A model generated the notes under the pieces. The model did not search any database. It was given only the letters and a program-made list of their open reading frames with translations, and was not told where the DNA came from. From an uncultured Eubacteriales bacterium (GTDB taxonomy: Bacteria > Bacillota > Clostridia > Oscillospirales > Oscillospiraceae), in the NCBI GenBank assembly GCA_900546515.1, contig URDG01000008.1:5806-69805 (forward strand): a stretch of DNA of 64,000 nt. The letters run 5' to 3'. The position numbers and the translations under genes were made by a program. The first letter of the stretch is position 1. Every line of letters starts with the position of its first letter. Of the stretch, positions 57,200-64,000 are shown in pieces.

Positions 57200-59194
57200 A
57201 TGGCAGGAACAAACGCACAATACGGCAATGACAGTATATCCCAGCTCAAGGGCGCGGACAGAGTAAGAAAACGTCCCGGCGTCATATTCGGCTCCGACGG
57301 GTTGGACGGCTGTGAACACGCCGTGTTTGAAATACTTTCAAATTCGATAGACGAAGCGCGAGAGGGTCATGGCGACCTTATCACGCTGACTTATTTTGAA
57401 GACAGATCAATTGAAGTCGCAGATTTCGGGCGCGGCTGCCCGATGGACTGGAATCCAAATGAGAAACGCTTTAACTGGGAGCTCGTTTTCTGTGAGCTGT
57501 ATGCCGGCGGCAAGTATAAAAACGCGGACGGCGGTGATTATGAGTATTCTCTGGGCCTGAACGGTCTTGGATCATGCGCAACACAGTATGCCTCCGAGTA
57601 TATGGACGTGACTGTCTGGCGCGACGGGAACAAATATTCGCTTCATTTCAAAAAGGGCAAGCCCGTCGGGAAAAAAGGGCAGGAGATGACCGTAGAACCG
57701 GCGGACAGAAAGAAAACCGGCACCACGATCCGCTGGCGTCCTGACCGTGAGGTTTTTACGGATATTGAAATACCCGACGAGTATTTTGACGATGTGCTGC
57801 ATCGTCAGGCGGTCGTCAATGCCGGGGTCACATTCCGCCTCCGCTTAGAGAAAGACGAAAAGTTTGACACACGCGACTACTGTTATAAAAACGGCATTAT
57901 CGACTATGTCGCCGAGATCGCGGGAGACGGCGCGCTTACCGCACCGGAATTCATTTCCGCGGAACGCAAAGGCCGCGACAGGGAGGACAAGCCGGAATAT
58001 AAGGTCAAACTGTCAGCAGCGTTCTGCTTTTCAAATAAGGTGCAGGCTATCGAATACTACCACAACTCATCGTGGCTGGAAAACGGAGGCGCGCCTGACA
58101 AAGCGGCAAAAAGCGCCTTTGTCTCGGCGATAGATGCATATATAAAGCAGCTTGGAAAGTATCAGAAGAACGAATCTCCGATAAAGTTCCAGGACGTGCA
58201 GGACTGCCTTATACTTGTCACGAACTGCTTTTCCACGCAGACGTCATATGAGAACCAGACAAAGAAGGCCATAAACAACAAATTCATACAGCAGGCGATG
58301 ACGGAGTTTTTCAAGTCTCAGCTTGAGGTCTATTTCATCGAGAACAAGCCCGAGGCCGACAGGATCGCCGAACAGGTACTCATTAACAAGCGCAGCCGCG
58401 AGACGGCAGAACGTACCCGTCAAGGTATGAAAAAGAAGCTCTCCGGCAGCATAGATATTTCAAATCGCGTGCAGAAGTTTGTTGACTGCCGCAGCCGAGA
58501 GCCGGAGCGGCGCGAGATATATATCGTCGAGGGCGATTCGGCGCTTGGCGCCTGCAAGCTTTCAAGAGACGCCGAATTTCAGGGGATCATGCCTGTGCGC
58601 GGCAAGATACTCAACTGCCTCAAGGCGGACTATGTGCGTATTTTCAAAAGCGACGTTATAACAGACCTCATAAAGGTGCTTGGCTGCGGTGTTGAGGTAA
58701 AGGACAAACATTCCAAGGATCTTTCAAGCTTTGACCTCAATAATCTGCGCTGGAGCAAGGTCATAATCTGCACGGATGCCGATGTTGATGGGTTCCAGAT
58801 AAGAACGCTCATATTAACGATGCTCTACAGGCTTGTCCCCACGCTCATACGTGAGGGATACGTGTACATCGCCGAGTCGCCGCTTTATGAGATCGAGAGC
58901 AAAGGAAAGACATATTTCGCCTATTCCGACAGGGAGAAGGCGGAGATAATAGACGGACTCAAGGGCGCGAAAGCCAGCATAAACCGCAGCAAAGGCCTTG
59001 GCGAAAATGACCCGGATATGATGTGGATGACCACCATGAACCCGGAGACGCGCCGTCTTATAAAGGTCATGCCGGAGGATGCAGAGCGTATGGCGGCTGT
59101 TTTTGATCTGCTGCTCGGGGATAATCTTGACGGCAGAAAGAGTCATATTGCCGAATTCGGCTATAAATATCTTGATCTTGCAGATATATCTTAA
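57200..59194 (+). CDS. Divergent type IIA topoisomerase ATPase subunit (ParE/GyrB-like)
   Basis: A 664-residue GyrB/ParE homologue. The GHKL ATPase domain has FEILSNSIDEAREG (the usual VDN is LSN) and SLGLNGLGSCATQYAS. The TOPRIM domain has EGDSALGAC near residue 443 and TDADVDGFQIRTL near 527, so the metal-binding acidic residues are kept. Several usually invariant positions differ (for example DGFQIRTL for DGAHIRTL), indicating a lineage separate from standard GyrB. It heads an operon with a small zinc-ribbon membrane protein and the A-type subunit. I expect decatenation or relaxation; which is not predictable. Confidence 0.9.
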   Translation: MAGTNAQYGNDSISQLKGADRVRKRPGVIFGSDGLDGCEHAVFEILSNSIDEAREGHGDLITLTYFEDRSIEVADFGRGCPMDWNPNEKRFNWELVFCELYAGGKYKNADGGDYEYSLGLNGLGSCATQYASEYMDVTVWRDGNKYSLHFKKGKPVGKKGQEMTVEPADRKKTGTTIRWRPDREVFTDIEIPDEYFDDVLHRQAVVNAGVTFRLRLEKDEKFDTRDYCYKNGIIDYVAEIAGDGALTAPEFISAERKGRDREDKPEYKVKLSAAFCFSNKVQAIEYYHNSSWLENGGAPDKAAKSAFVSAIDAYIKQLGKYQKNESPIKFQDVQDCLILVTNCFSTQTSYENQTKKAINNKFIQQAMTEFFKSQLEVYFIENKPEADRIAEQVLINKRSRETAERTRQGMKKKLSGSIDISNRVQKFVDCRSREPERREIYIVEGDSALGACKLSRDAEFQGIMPVRGKILNCLKADYVRIFKSDVITDLIKVLGCGVEVKDKHSKDLSSFDLNNLRWSKVIICTDADVDGFQIRTLILTMLYRLVPTLIREGYVYIAESPLYEIESKGKTYFAYSDREKAEIIDGLKGAKASINRSKGLGENDPDMMWMTTMNPETRRLIKVMPEDAERMAAVFDLLLGDNLDGRKSHIAEFGYKYLDLADIS

Positions 59195-59206
59195 CGGAGG
59201 AGCAGA

Positions 59207-59515
59207 ATGAAAAGAGTATATGAGAATACGTTCATCCAGGGACGTGAACTGACAAAAAAATTTATGATAGCCGCGGTCATCAGTTGCATAATGAGCCTTG
59301 TGTGCTCAGGAATAGGCAGTCCGTTCCAGTCCGTGTTTTTCTTTTTGACGATAGTCATATTTGTTGCGACGATCTATGTGATGTATAAATACTGCCGCTG
59401 CCCGCACTGCGGCCGGCATATAATGCTGGGCGTGCTGAAGATCACCACCTGCCCCAGCTGCCGCCGCAGCCTTATAACCGGCAAGAAGATGAAGAAGAGC
59501 CAGATCGGCTATTGA
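59207..59515 (+). CDS. Small membrane protein with zinc ribbon, inserted between topoisomerase subunits
   Basis: A 102-residue protein. Two hydrophobic helices at about residues 18-36 and 42-62 are followed by a zinc-ribbon-like tail with CRCPHCG and, 14 residues later, CPSCRR, and a lysine-rich end. It starts 12 bases after the ParE-like stop and ends 22 bases before the ParC-like start. Function unknown; the location suggests membrane tethering or merely shared expression. Confidence 0.78.
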   Translation: MKRVYENTFIQGRELTKKFMIAAVISCIMSLVCSGIGSPFQSVFFFLTIVIFVATIYVMYKYCRCPHCGRHIMLGVLKITTCPSCRRSLITGKKMKKSQIGY

Positions 59516-59537
59516 TTTGCAGTAAGAGCGGAAAGAA

Positions 59538-61778
59538 ATGGCGAAGAAAAAACAGGAAGAAAAGAAAAAATACGACAATCCAAATGTGCTCGGCCTCCGG
59601 GCGGAAGTGCTCGAGCAGCCGATAACAGAGACTCTGGAAACAAACTATATGCCGTATGCGATGAGCGTCATTGTCTCGCGCGCCATTCCGGAGATTGACG
59701 GCTTCAAGCCCTCGCACAGAAAGCTGCTGTATACGATGTTCAAAATGGGGCTGCTGACGGGTGCGCGCACGAAGAGCGCGAATATAGTCGGGCAGACCAT
59801 GCGCCTTAATCCTCACGGCGATGCGGCCATATATGAGACGATGGTGCGCCTTTCGGCGGGCTATGAGGCGCTGCTTACCCCGTTTGTAGACTCCAAGGGC
59901 AACTTCGGCAAGGTCTATTCCAGAGATATGTCATATGCGGCCTCGCGTTATACTGAGGCGAAGCTTTCAGCTATCTGCGCAGAAGTTTTCAAGGATATTG
60001 ATAAGGACAATGTGGACTTTGCCGATAATTACGACGGAAGTATGCAGGAGCCTACGCTGCTGCCGACAGCGTATCCCAACGTTCTTGTTTCCGCAAATTC
60101 CGGTATCGCCGTCGGTATGGCAAGCCAGATCTGCGGATTCAACCTGAACGAAGTCTGCACGACGGCGATAAACTATCTGCGCGACCCGGAAGCCGATATA
60201 ATGGCGACCATGCCTGCGCCTGATTTCCCCACCGGCGGAGAGATAATCTATGACCGCCGCGAGATGGAGGAGATATACCGCACGGGCCGCGGCAGCTTCA
60301 AAGTGCGCGCAAAGTGGCGGCATATTGCGAAAGAGAACATAATAGAGATATACGAGATACCGTATACTACTACCTCAGAGGCGGTTATCGATAAGGTCGC
60401 GGAGCTTATCAAGACCGGTAAGATACGCGAGATAAACGACATGCGCGATGAGACGGACCTCGGCGGCCTGCGCCTTGCGATAGACCTCAAGCGCGGCGCA
60501 GATCCGGAGAAACTCATGCAGAAGCTGTTTAAGATGACAACGCTGCAGGACAGCTTCCCGTGTAATTTCAATATTCTCGTCGCAGGGAACCCCAGAGTCA
60601 TGGGGGTGCGCGAGATACTTGACGAGTGGACGGCGTGGCGTATGGAGTGCATCCGCCGCCGCGTGTACTTTGATCTGAATAAAAAGCAGGAGAAGCTGCA
60701 TCTCCTCAAGGGTCTTGCGCGCATTCTTCTGGATATTGACAAGGCTATAGAGATAATCCGCAATACCGAGCTTGAGGCGGATGTTGTACCGAACCTCATG
60801 ATGGGCTTCGGCATTGATAAGGTACAGGCAGAGTATGTTGCGGAGATAAAGCTGCGCAATATAAACCGCGAATACATTCTCAAGCGCACGGCGGAGACCG
60901 AAACGCTGGAAGATGAGATAGAAGAGCTCGAAAGTATACTCAATAACCGCCGCAAGATAAAGAATATAATAATCAAAGAGCTCGAGGACATAAACAGAAA
61001 ATATCCCATGCCCCGCCGGACGGATATCGTCTATGCCGGTGAGGTCGAGGAATACACAGAGGAGCAGCAGATCGAGGATTACCCTGTGACGCTCTTCCTC
61101 TCACGCGAGGGGTACTTCAAGAAGATCACGAGCCAATCCCTGCGCATGAGCAGTGAGCAGAAGTACAAGGACGGCGACGGCCTGAAGCTGAGCTTTGATT
61201 CGTCCAACCGCAGGGAACTGCTCATACTTACTGATAAGCAGCAGATATATAAGGTCAAGGTCGCTGACTTTGACGACTGCAAGGCGTCTGCGCTTGGCGT
61301 GTATCTGCCCACGAAGCTCGGCATGGATGAGGGTGAAAGCGTTATCACCATGATCGACCCGGGCGATTACAGGTCTAACCTGCTGTTCGTTTTTGAAAAC
61401 GGCAAGGCGGCCAGGATAGAGATGTCTGCATATGAGACGAAGACGAACCGCCGCAAGCTTGTCAATGCATATTCGGACAAAAGCCCGCTCGTGTCGGTAA
61501 TCGTCCTTGACGCAGAGACAGACATAGCCTGCTATTCCAGCGACGACCGGGTGATCGTGTTCAATACCTTGCTCCTGCAGCCTAAATCCAGCAGGAGTAC
61601 GCAGGGGGTCGGCGTTATGACGCTGAAAGCCCGGCGCACGCTGGTGCGCGCGGAAAAGCTGGAGGGTACGGGCATAAAGAACACTGCGCGTTACCGTGTG
61701 CGCAGTCTGCCCGCAGCGGGCGCCGTCCTCAAGACGGACGACAGGGAAGAGCAGCAGATGTCGCTGCTTGACGAATAA
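59538..61778 (+). CDS. Divergent type IIA topoisomerase cleavage subunit (ParC/GyrA-like)
   Basis: A 746-residue GyrA/ParC homologue that would cut and rejoin DNA. The catalytic Tyr138 lies in YAASRYTEAKLS. The breakage domain has SRAIPEIDGFKPSHRK and NPHGDAAIYETMVRL. The quinolone-contact serine of GyrA (Ser83) corresponds to Ala96 here, and the neighbouring acidic position is Glu100. The C-terminal beta-pinwheel is present but lacks a clear GyrA-box, more like ParC. GGAAAGAA precedes the ATG. It partners the gene at 57200. Confidence 0.92.
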   Translation: MAKKKQEEKKKYDNPNVLGLRAEVLEQPITETLETNYMPYAMSVIVSRAIPEIDGFKPSHRKLLYTMFKMGLLTGARTKSANIVGQTMRLNPHGDAAIYETMVRLSAGYEALLTPFVDSKGNFGKVYSRDMSYAASRYTEAKLSAICAEVFKDIDKDNVDFADNYDGSMQEPTLLPTAYPNVLVSANSGIAVGMASQICGFNLNEVCTTAINYLRDPEADIMATMPAPDFPTGGEIIYDRREMEEIYRTGRGSFKVRAKWRHIAKENIIEIYEIPYTTTSEAVIDKVAELIKTGKIREINDMRDETDLGGLRLAIDLKRGADPEKLMQKLFKMTTLQDSFPCNFNILVAGNPRVMGVREILDEWTAWRMECIRRRVYFDLNKKQEKLHLLKGLARILLDIDKAIEIIRNTELEADVVPNLMMGFGIDKVQAEYVAEIKLRNINREYILKRTAETETLEDEIEELESILNNRRKIKNIIIKELEDINRKYPMPRRTDIVYAGEVEEYTEEQQIEDYPVTLFLSREGYFKKITSQSLRMSSEQKYKDGDGLKLSFDSSNRRELLILTDKQQIYKVKVADFDDCKASALGVYLPTKLGMDEGESVITMIDPGDYRSNLLFVFENGKAARIEMSAYETKTNRRKLVNAYSDKSPLVSVIVLDAETDIACYSSDDRVIVFNTLLLQPKSSRSTQGVGVMTLKARRTLVRAEKLEGTGIKNTARYRVRSLPAAGAVLKTDDREEQQMSLLDE

Positions 61779-61795
61779 TATGTGGGAGGCAGTGG

Positions 61796-62686
61796 ATGGA
61801 CTCGATAAAACAACAGCTTAACGGACGCCCTGTCATGTCGCAGGTCGTGAAGTACGCTCTCATTACGATAGGGGCAGCGATAGGAGCAGTCGGTTTTCAG
61901 TTCTTCATGTTCCCGAACGCCATTGTTTCCGGCGGGCTTATAGGTATCGCACAGATAGTAAACCGCCTGACAGGGCTCCCGGTCGGTGCATTCAGCATCG
62001 TTCTCAACGTTCCGCTTTTTATAATTGCATGGAAACAGTTTGGCCTTGGATTCATCATCAGCTCATTTGCCGGAACGGTGCTCTACTCTGTGTTCATAGA
62101 TGCGGCGGCAATGACTAATATCGTTGCCACGACGGATCCCATGCTGGCAAGCATCATCGGCGGCGTTATAAAAGGGCTTGGTCTCGGCACCATATATTAT
62201 GTCGGGGCGACGACGGGCGGGGTGGATATAGTCGCTCGGTTTCTTCGCCGTCGCTTCCCTTATATCAATTTCGGCACGCTCATACTGCTGATGGATGCGG
62301 TCATCATCGCAGCCTATGCATGGATATTCAAGATATATGAGAGCGCGATGTACTCGCTCATCTGCATGTTCGTGATGAGCAGGGCTGTGGATCTTGTGCT
62401 CTACGGTCTTGATAATTCAAACATCTGCTATATTGTCAGTGAGCATACGGACGATATAGTAAGCGAGATCACACTCGGGCAGCTGCATCGCGGAGTAACG
62501 CTGCTGCATGCGGAGGGCGCGTATTCACATGAGGAGAAGCAGGTCATCATGTGCGTCATAAAACGGCCGCAGATCGCGGCAATACGACGCATGGTACGCG
62601 CCATAGACCCGAAAGCGTTTATGGTCGTGACAGATGCGAAAAATGTTTTCGGCAAGGGCTTTGACAGTATAATCGAAAACAGCTGA
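61796..62686 (+). CDS. YitT-family membrane protein (DUF161/DUF2179)
   Basis: A 296-residue protein with about five or six helices and the signature FFMFPNAIVSGGLIGIAQI, followed by TTGGVDIVARFL. The C-terminal 80 residues are the soluble DUF2179 domain (VTLLHAEGAYSHEEKQVIMC). Roles of YitT proteins are poorly known. It follows the ParC-like gene by 17 bases, so it is probably part of the same transcript. Confidence 0.9.
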   Translation: MDSIKQQLNGRPVMSQVVKYALITIGAAIGAVGFQFFMFPNAIVSGGLIGIAQIVNRLTGLPVGAFSIVLNVPLFIIAWKQFGLGFIISSFAGTVLYSVFIDAAAMTNIVATTDPMLASIIGGVIKGLGLGTIYYVGATTGGVDIVARFLRRRFPYINFGTLILLMDAVIIAAYAWIFKIYESAMYSLICMFVMSRAVDLVLYGLDNSNICYIVSEHTDDIVSEITLGQLHRGVTLLHAEGAYSHEEKQVIMCVIKRPQIAAIRRMVRAIDPKAFMVVTDAKNVFGKGFDSIIENS

Positions 62687-62702
62687 GTTCATGAGGCATT
62701 GT

Positions 62703-63827
62703 ATGAAAAAAAGGTTAGCAGCCGCGGCAGCGCTGCTGCTTGCAGCTGCGGCATTGTGCGGCTGCGGCAGCGTATTTGACAAGGAATATGTTCAGATCGA
62801 GGATTATGTGTCCGCCGTTCAGGAGAACGACCAGTCCGGTGAGCGCGTGACGGTGCATAATTTCTCCGGCCTCAAGCAGGCCATACGCACGCTGGTCTCA
62901 AACGGTGAACGTGAGGGCAGTATCGTTTTCGATGCCGCTTATGATGGAGATACGACTGAGGATATGGCCAGCGCATGCTGGCAGGTGCGCACGCAGGATG
63001 CGCTGTGCGCCTACTGCGTGGACAATATAGCCTATGATCTTTCAAAAATCGTTACCTATTATGAGGCCAGAGTGTATATAAGCTACGCAGGCACGGGAGA
63101 GGAAGCGGAGAATATAATCAAGCTGCCGTACTCCACCGGCCTTGAGCGGCTGATAAAGAGCGCGCTGGACGAGGGACAGACGAGAGTCGTTGTGCTCATA
63201 AACAGAAGCTCATTGAGCGCGGAAGACATGGAGGGGACGGCTGCGCGCGTTTACCGGGAAAACCCGGCGACCGCGCCCAAGGCTCCAAGCGTCAGCGTGA
63301 ATATGTACAGCGGGACGAACATGCAGCGGCTGTATGAGATAAATCTGCGCTATGGGATGCCGGCCGATGAGCTTGCATCAAAAAAACAGCAGATGGATGC
63401 AGTCCGGCCGTTTACAGAGCTGAAAACGGATGAGATGGACGAGGCGGAGCGGGCGCTTACCGCCTATGAGTACCTTACTGCACACTGCACTGTGACGAGC
63501 GAGGGGCAGGGGGGAAATATATATTCCGCACTTGTCGAGCACAGCTCGGACAGCGAAGGCGCTGCTCTTGCATATGTGGAGCTTTGCCGTCAGCTGAATA
63601 TAGACTGTCAGATAGTCTATGGCCAGCGAGACTGGCAGGATCATTGCTGGAACATTGTCCGTATCAACGGGGACTATTATCATGTTGATGCCGGACTTGC
63701 TGAGGCTGACCCGGAAACGAGCTTCATGAAGCCGGACCAGAGCTTCTGGGAAAGCTATCGCTGGGATGTGGCGTCTTATCCCGCGTGTACGGGAACGCTC
63801 AGCTATGAGACTGCTGCCGGACAATAG
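62703..63827 (+). CDS. Lipoprotein with transglutaminase-like domain whose catalytic Cys is Ser
   Basis: A 374-residue lipoprotein. A signal peptide MKKRLAAAAALLL ends with the lipobox ALCGC. A central unknown region is followed by a C-terminal transglutaminase-like domain: EHSSDSEGAALAYVELCRQL, DHCWNIV and YYHVDAG. The nucleophile position of the family (GxCEGYA) is S-E-G-A-A here, while the His and Asp of the triad are kept, so hydrolytic or crosslinking activity is doubtful. The ATG at 62703 gives a normal signal peptide; one at 62691 adds four residues. It ends the operon. Confidence 0.82.
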   Translation: MKKRLAAAAALLLAAAALCGCGSVFDKEYVQIEDYVSAVQENDQSGERVTVHNFSGLKQAIRTLVSNGEREGSIVFDAAYDGDTTEDMASACWQVRTQDALCAYCVDNIAYDLSKIVTYYEARVYISYAGTGEEAENIIKLPYSTGLERLIKSALDEGQTRVVVLINRSSLSAEDMEGTAARVYRENPATAPKAPSVSVNMYSGTNMQRLYEINLRYGMPADELASKKQQMDAVRPFTELKTDEMDEAERALTAYEYLTAHCTVTSEGQGGNIYSALVEHSSDSEGAALAYVELCRQLNIDCQIVYGQRDWQDHCWNIVRINGDYYHVDAGLAEADPETSFMKPDQSFWESYRWDVASYPACTGTLSYETAAGQ

Positions 63828-63850
63828 TCTGGATAAAGGAATATGATTCG

Positions 63851-63892
63851 AGCTGATACCGCACGTTTCGGCTGTGCGGTATCAGCTTTTTG
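63851..63892 (+). terminator. Terminator of the topoisomerase operon
   Basis: AGCTGATACCGCAC pairs perfectly with GTGCGGTATCAGCT around a nine-base loop, followed by TTTTT. Confidence 0.92.
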
Positions 63893-63902
63893 AAAAAAAC
63901 TA

Positions 63903-63930
63903 TTGACATTTCTGAAAAATGTGGTAATAT
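63903..63930 (+). promoter_or_regulatory. Promoter of tRNA-Gly
   Basis: A perfect TTGACA at 63903-63908 and TAATAT at 63925-63930, 16-base spacer ending in GAAAAATGTGG. Confidence 0.8.
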
Positions 63931-63946
63931 ACCTATTGTTGTTGAT

Positions 63947-64000
63947 GCGGCTTTAGCTCATCCGGTAGAGCGCCACCTTGCCAAGGTGGAGGTAGCGAGT
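63947..64000 (+). tRNA. tRNA-Gly(GCC), 3' end outside the window
   Basis: The acceptor strand GCGGCTT, D-arm GCTC/GAGC, and anticodon arm CCACC-TTGCCAA-GGTGG with anticodon GCC are present. The variable loop and the first T-arm bases (GCGAGT) reach the window edge. It may open a tRNA cluster beyond the window. Confidence 0.9.

Noticed and set aside
1..64000. CRISPR array, insertion sequence, integrase or prophage genes.
   Set aside because: No regularly spaced repeats, transposase motifs, integrase or structural phage proteins were seen in either strand.

Overview
The window looks like chromosomal DNA from an anaerobic, Gram-positive, probably spore-forming clostridium (Oscillospiraceae/Ruminococcaceae-like, moderately high G+C). 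The signs are class III fructose-bisphosphatase, an iron-sulfur two-subunit L-serine dehydratase, a BofA-family sporulation protein, CsoR-type copper control, strong Shine-Dalgarno sites, and sigma-A-like promoters with 16-18 bp spacers. There is no insertion sequence, CRISPR array or recognisable prophage. Most of the window is ordinary housekeeping operons closed by strong stem-loop terminators.

Layout. 1-1.7 kb: end of glmM plus a GlmU-like acyltransferase. 1.7-5.8 kb: a MarR regulator with palindromic operators over its promoter and a heterodimeric ABC exporter. 5.9-11.9 kb: glycerol-1-phosphate dehydrogenase, a NagD-like phosphatase, fbp and glpK, plausibly a DHAP/glycerol branch. 11.9-17.2 kb: livKHMGF branched-chain amino acid importer (minus strand). 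17.4-22.2 kb: a DEDD exonuclease, murF, a YjjG-like nucleotidase and two tandem MgtC-family proteins. 22.2-26.9 kb: an A+T-richer two-gene module (a membrane TIR/beta-propeller protein and a membrane Rossmann-RyR protein) bounded by 23-bp direct repeats; this is the best candidate for an undescribed conflict or signalling system. 26.9-30.9 kb: bofA, a possible small structured RNA, and a three-gene envelope operon (NTF2-like membrane protein, NAGPA-type phosphodiester glycosidase, Lgt-like membrane protein). 31-38.4 kb: threonine-synthase-like enzyme, a P-type ATPase pseudogene joined to a RIC/ScdA remnant, M18 aminopeptidase, sdaAB/sdaAA and pyruvate kinase. 38.6-42.1 kb: mscL, csoR and a copA-copZ fusion. 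42.2-49 kb: a FlaA1/PglF-type sugar dehydratase, ftsH, and a MoxR/VWA pair. 49-56.3 kb: a DUF6320-like membrane protein, an esterase-acyltransferase fusion, corA, nadE and small unknown proteins. 56.4-64 kb: a TetR regulator, a divergent type IIA topoisomerase operon with YitT and a lipoprotein, and the start of tRNA-Gly(GCC).

Functional themes. The copper genes form a self-contained circuit: CsoR binds two mirror-image operators at its own promoter, upstream of the CopA exporter, whose C-terminus is a CopZ-like chaperone domain with its own retained ribosome-binding site. The glycerol genes suggest a route from DHAP through G1P to glycerol and back to G3P. The TIR/RyR pair suggests a membrane system in which an NAD-consuming TIR domain might signal to a partner carrying a putative nucleotide-sensing RyR domain. 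All family assignments come from reading the translated sequence; none was checked by database search.
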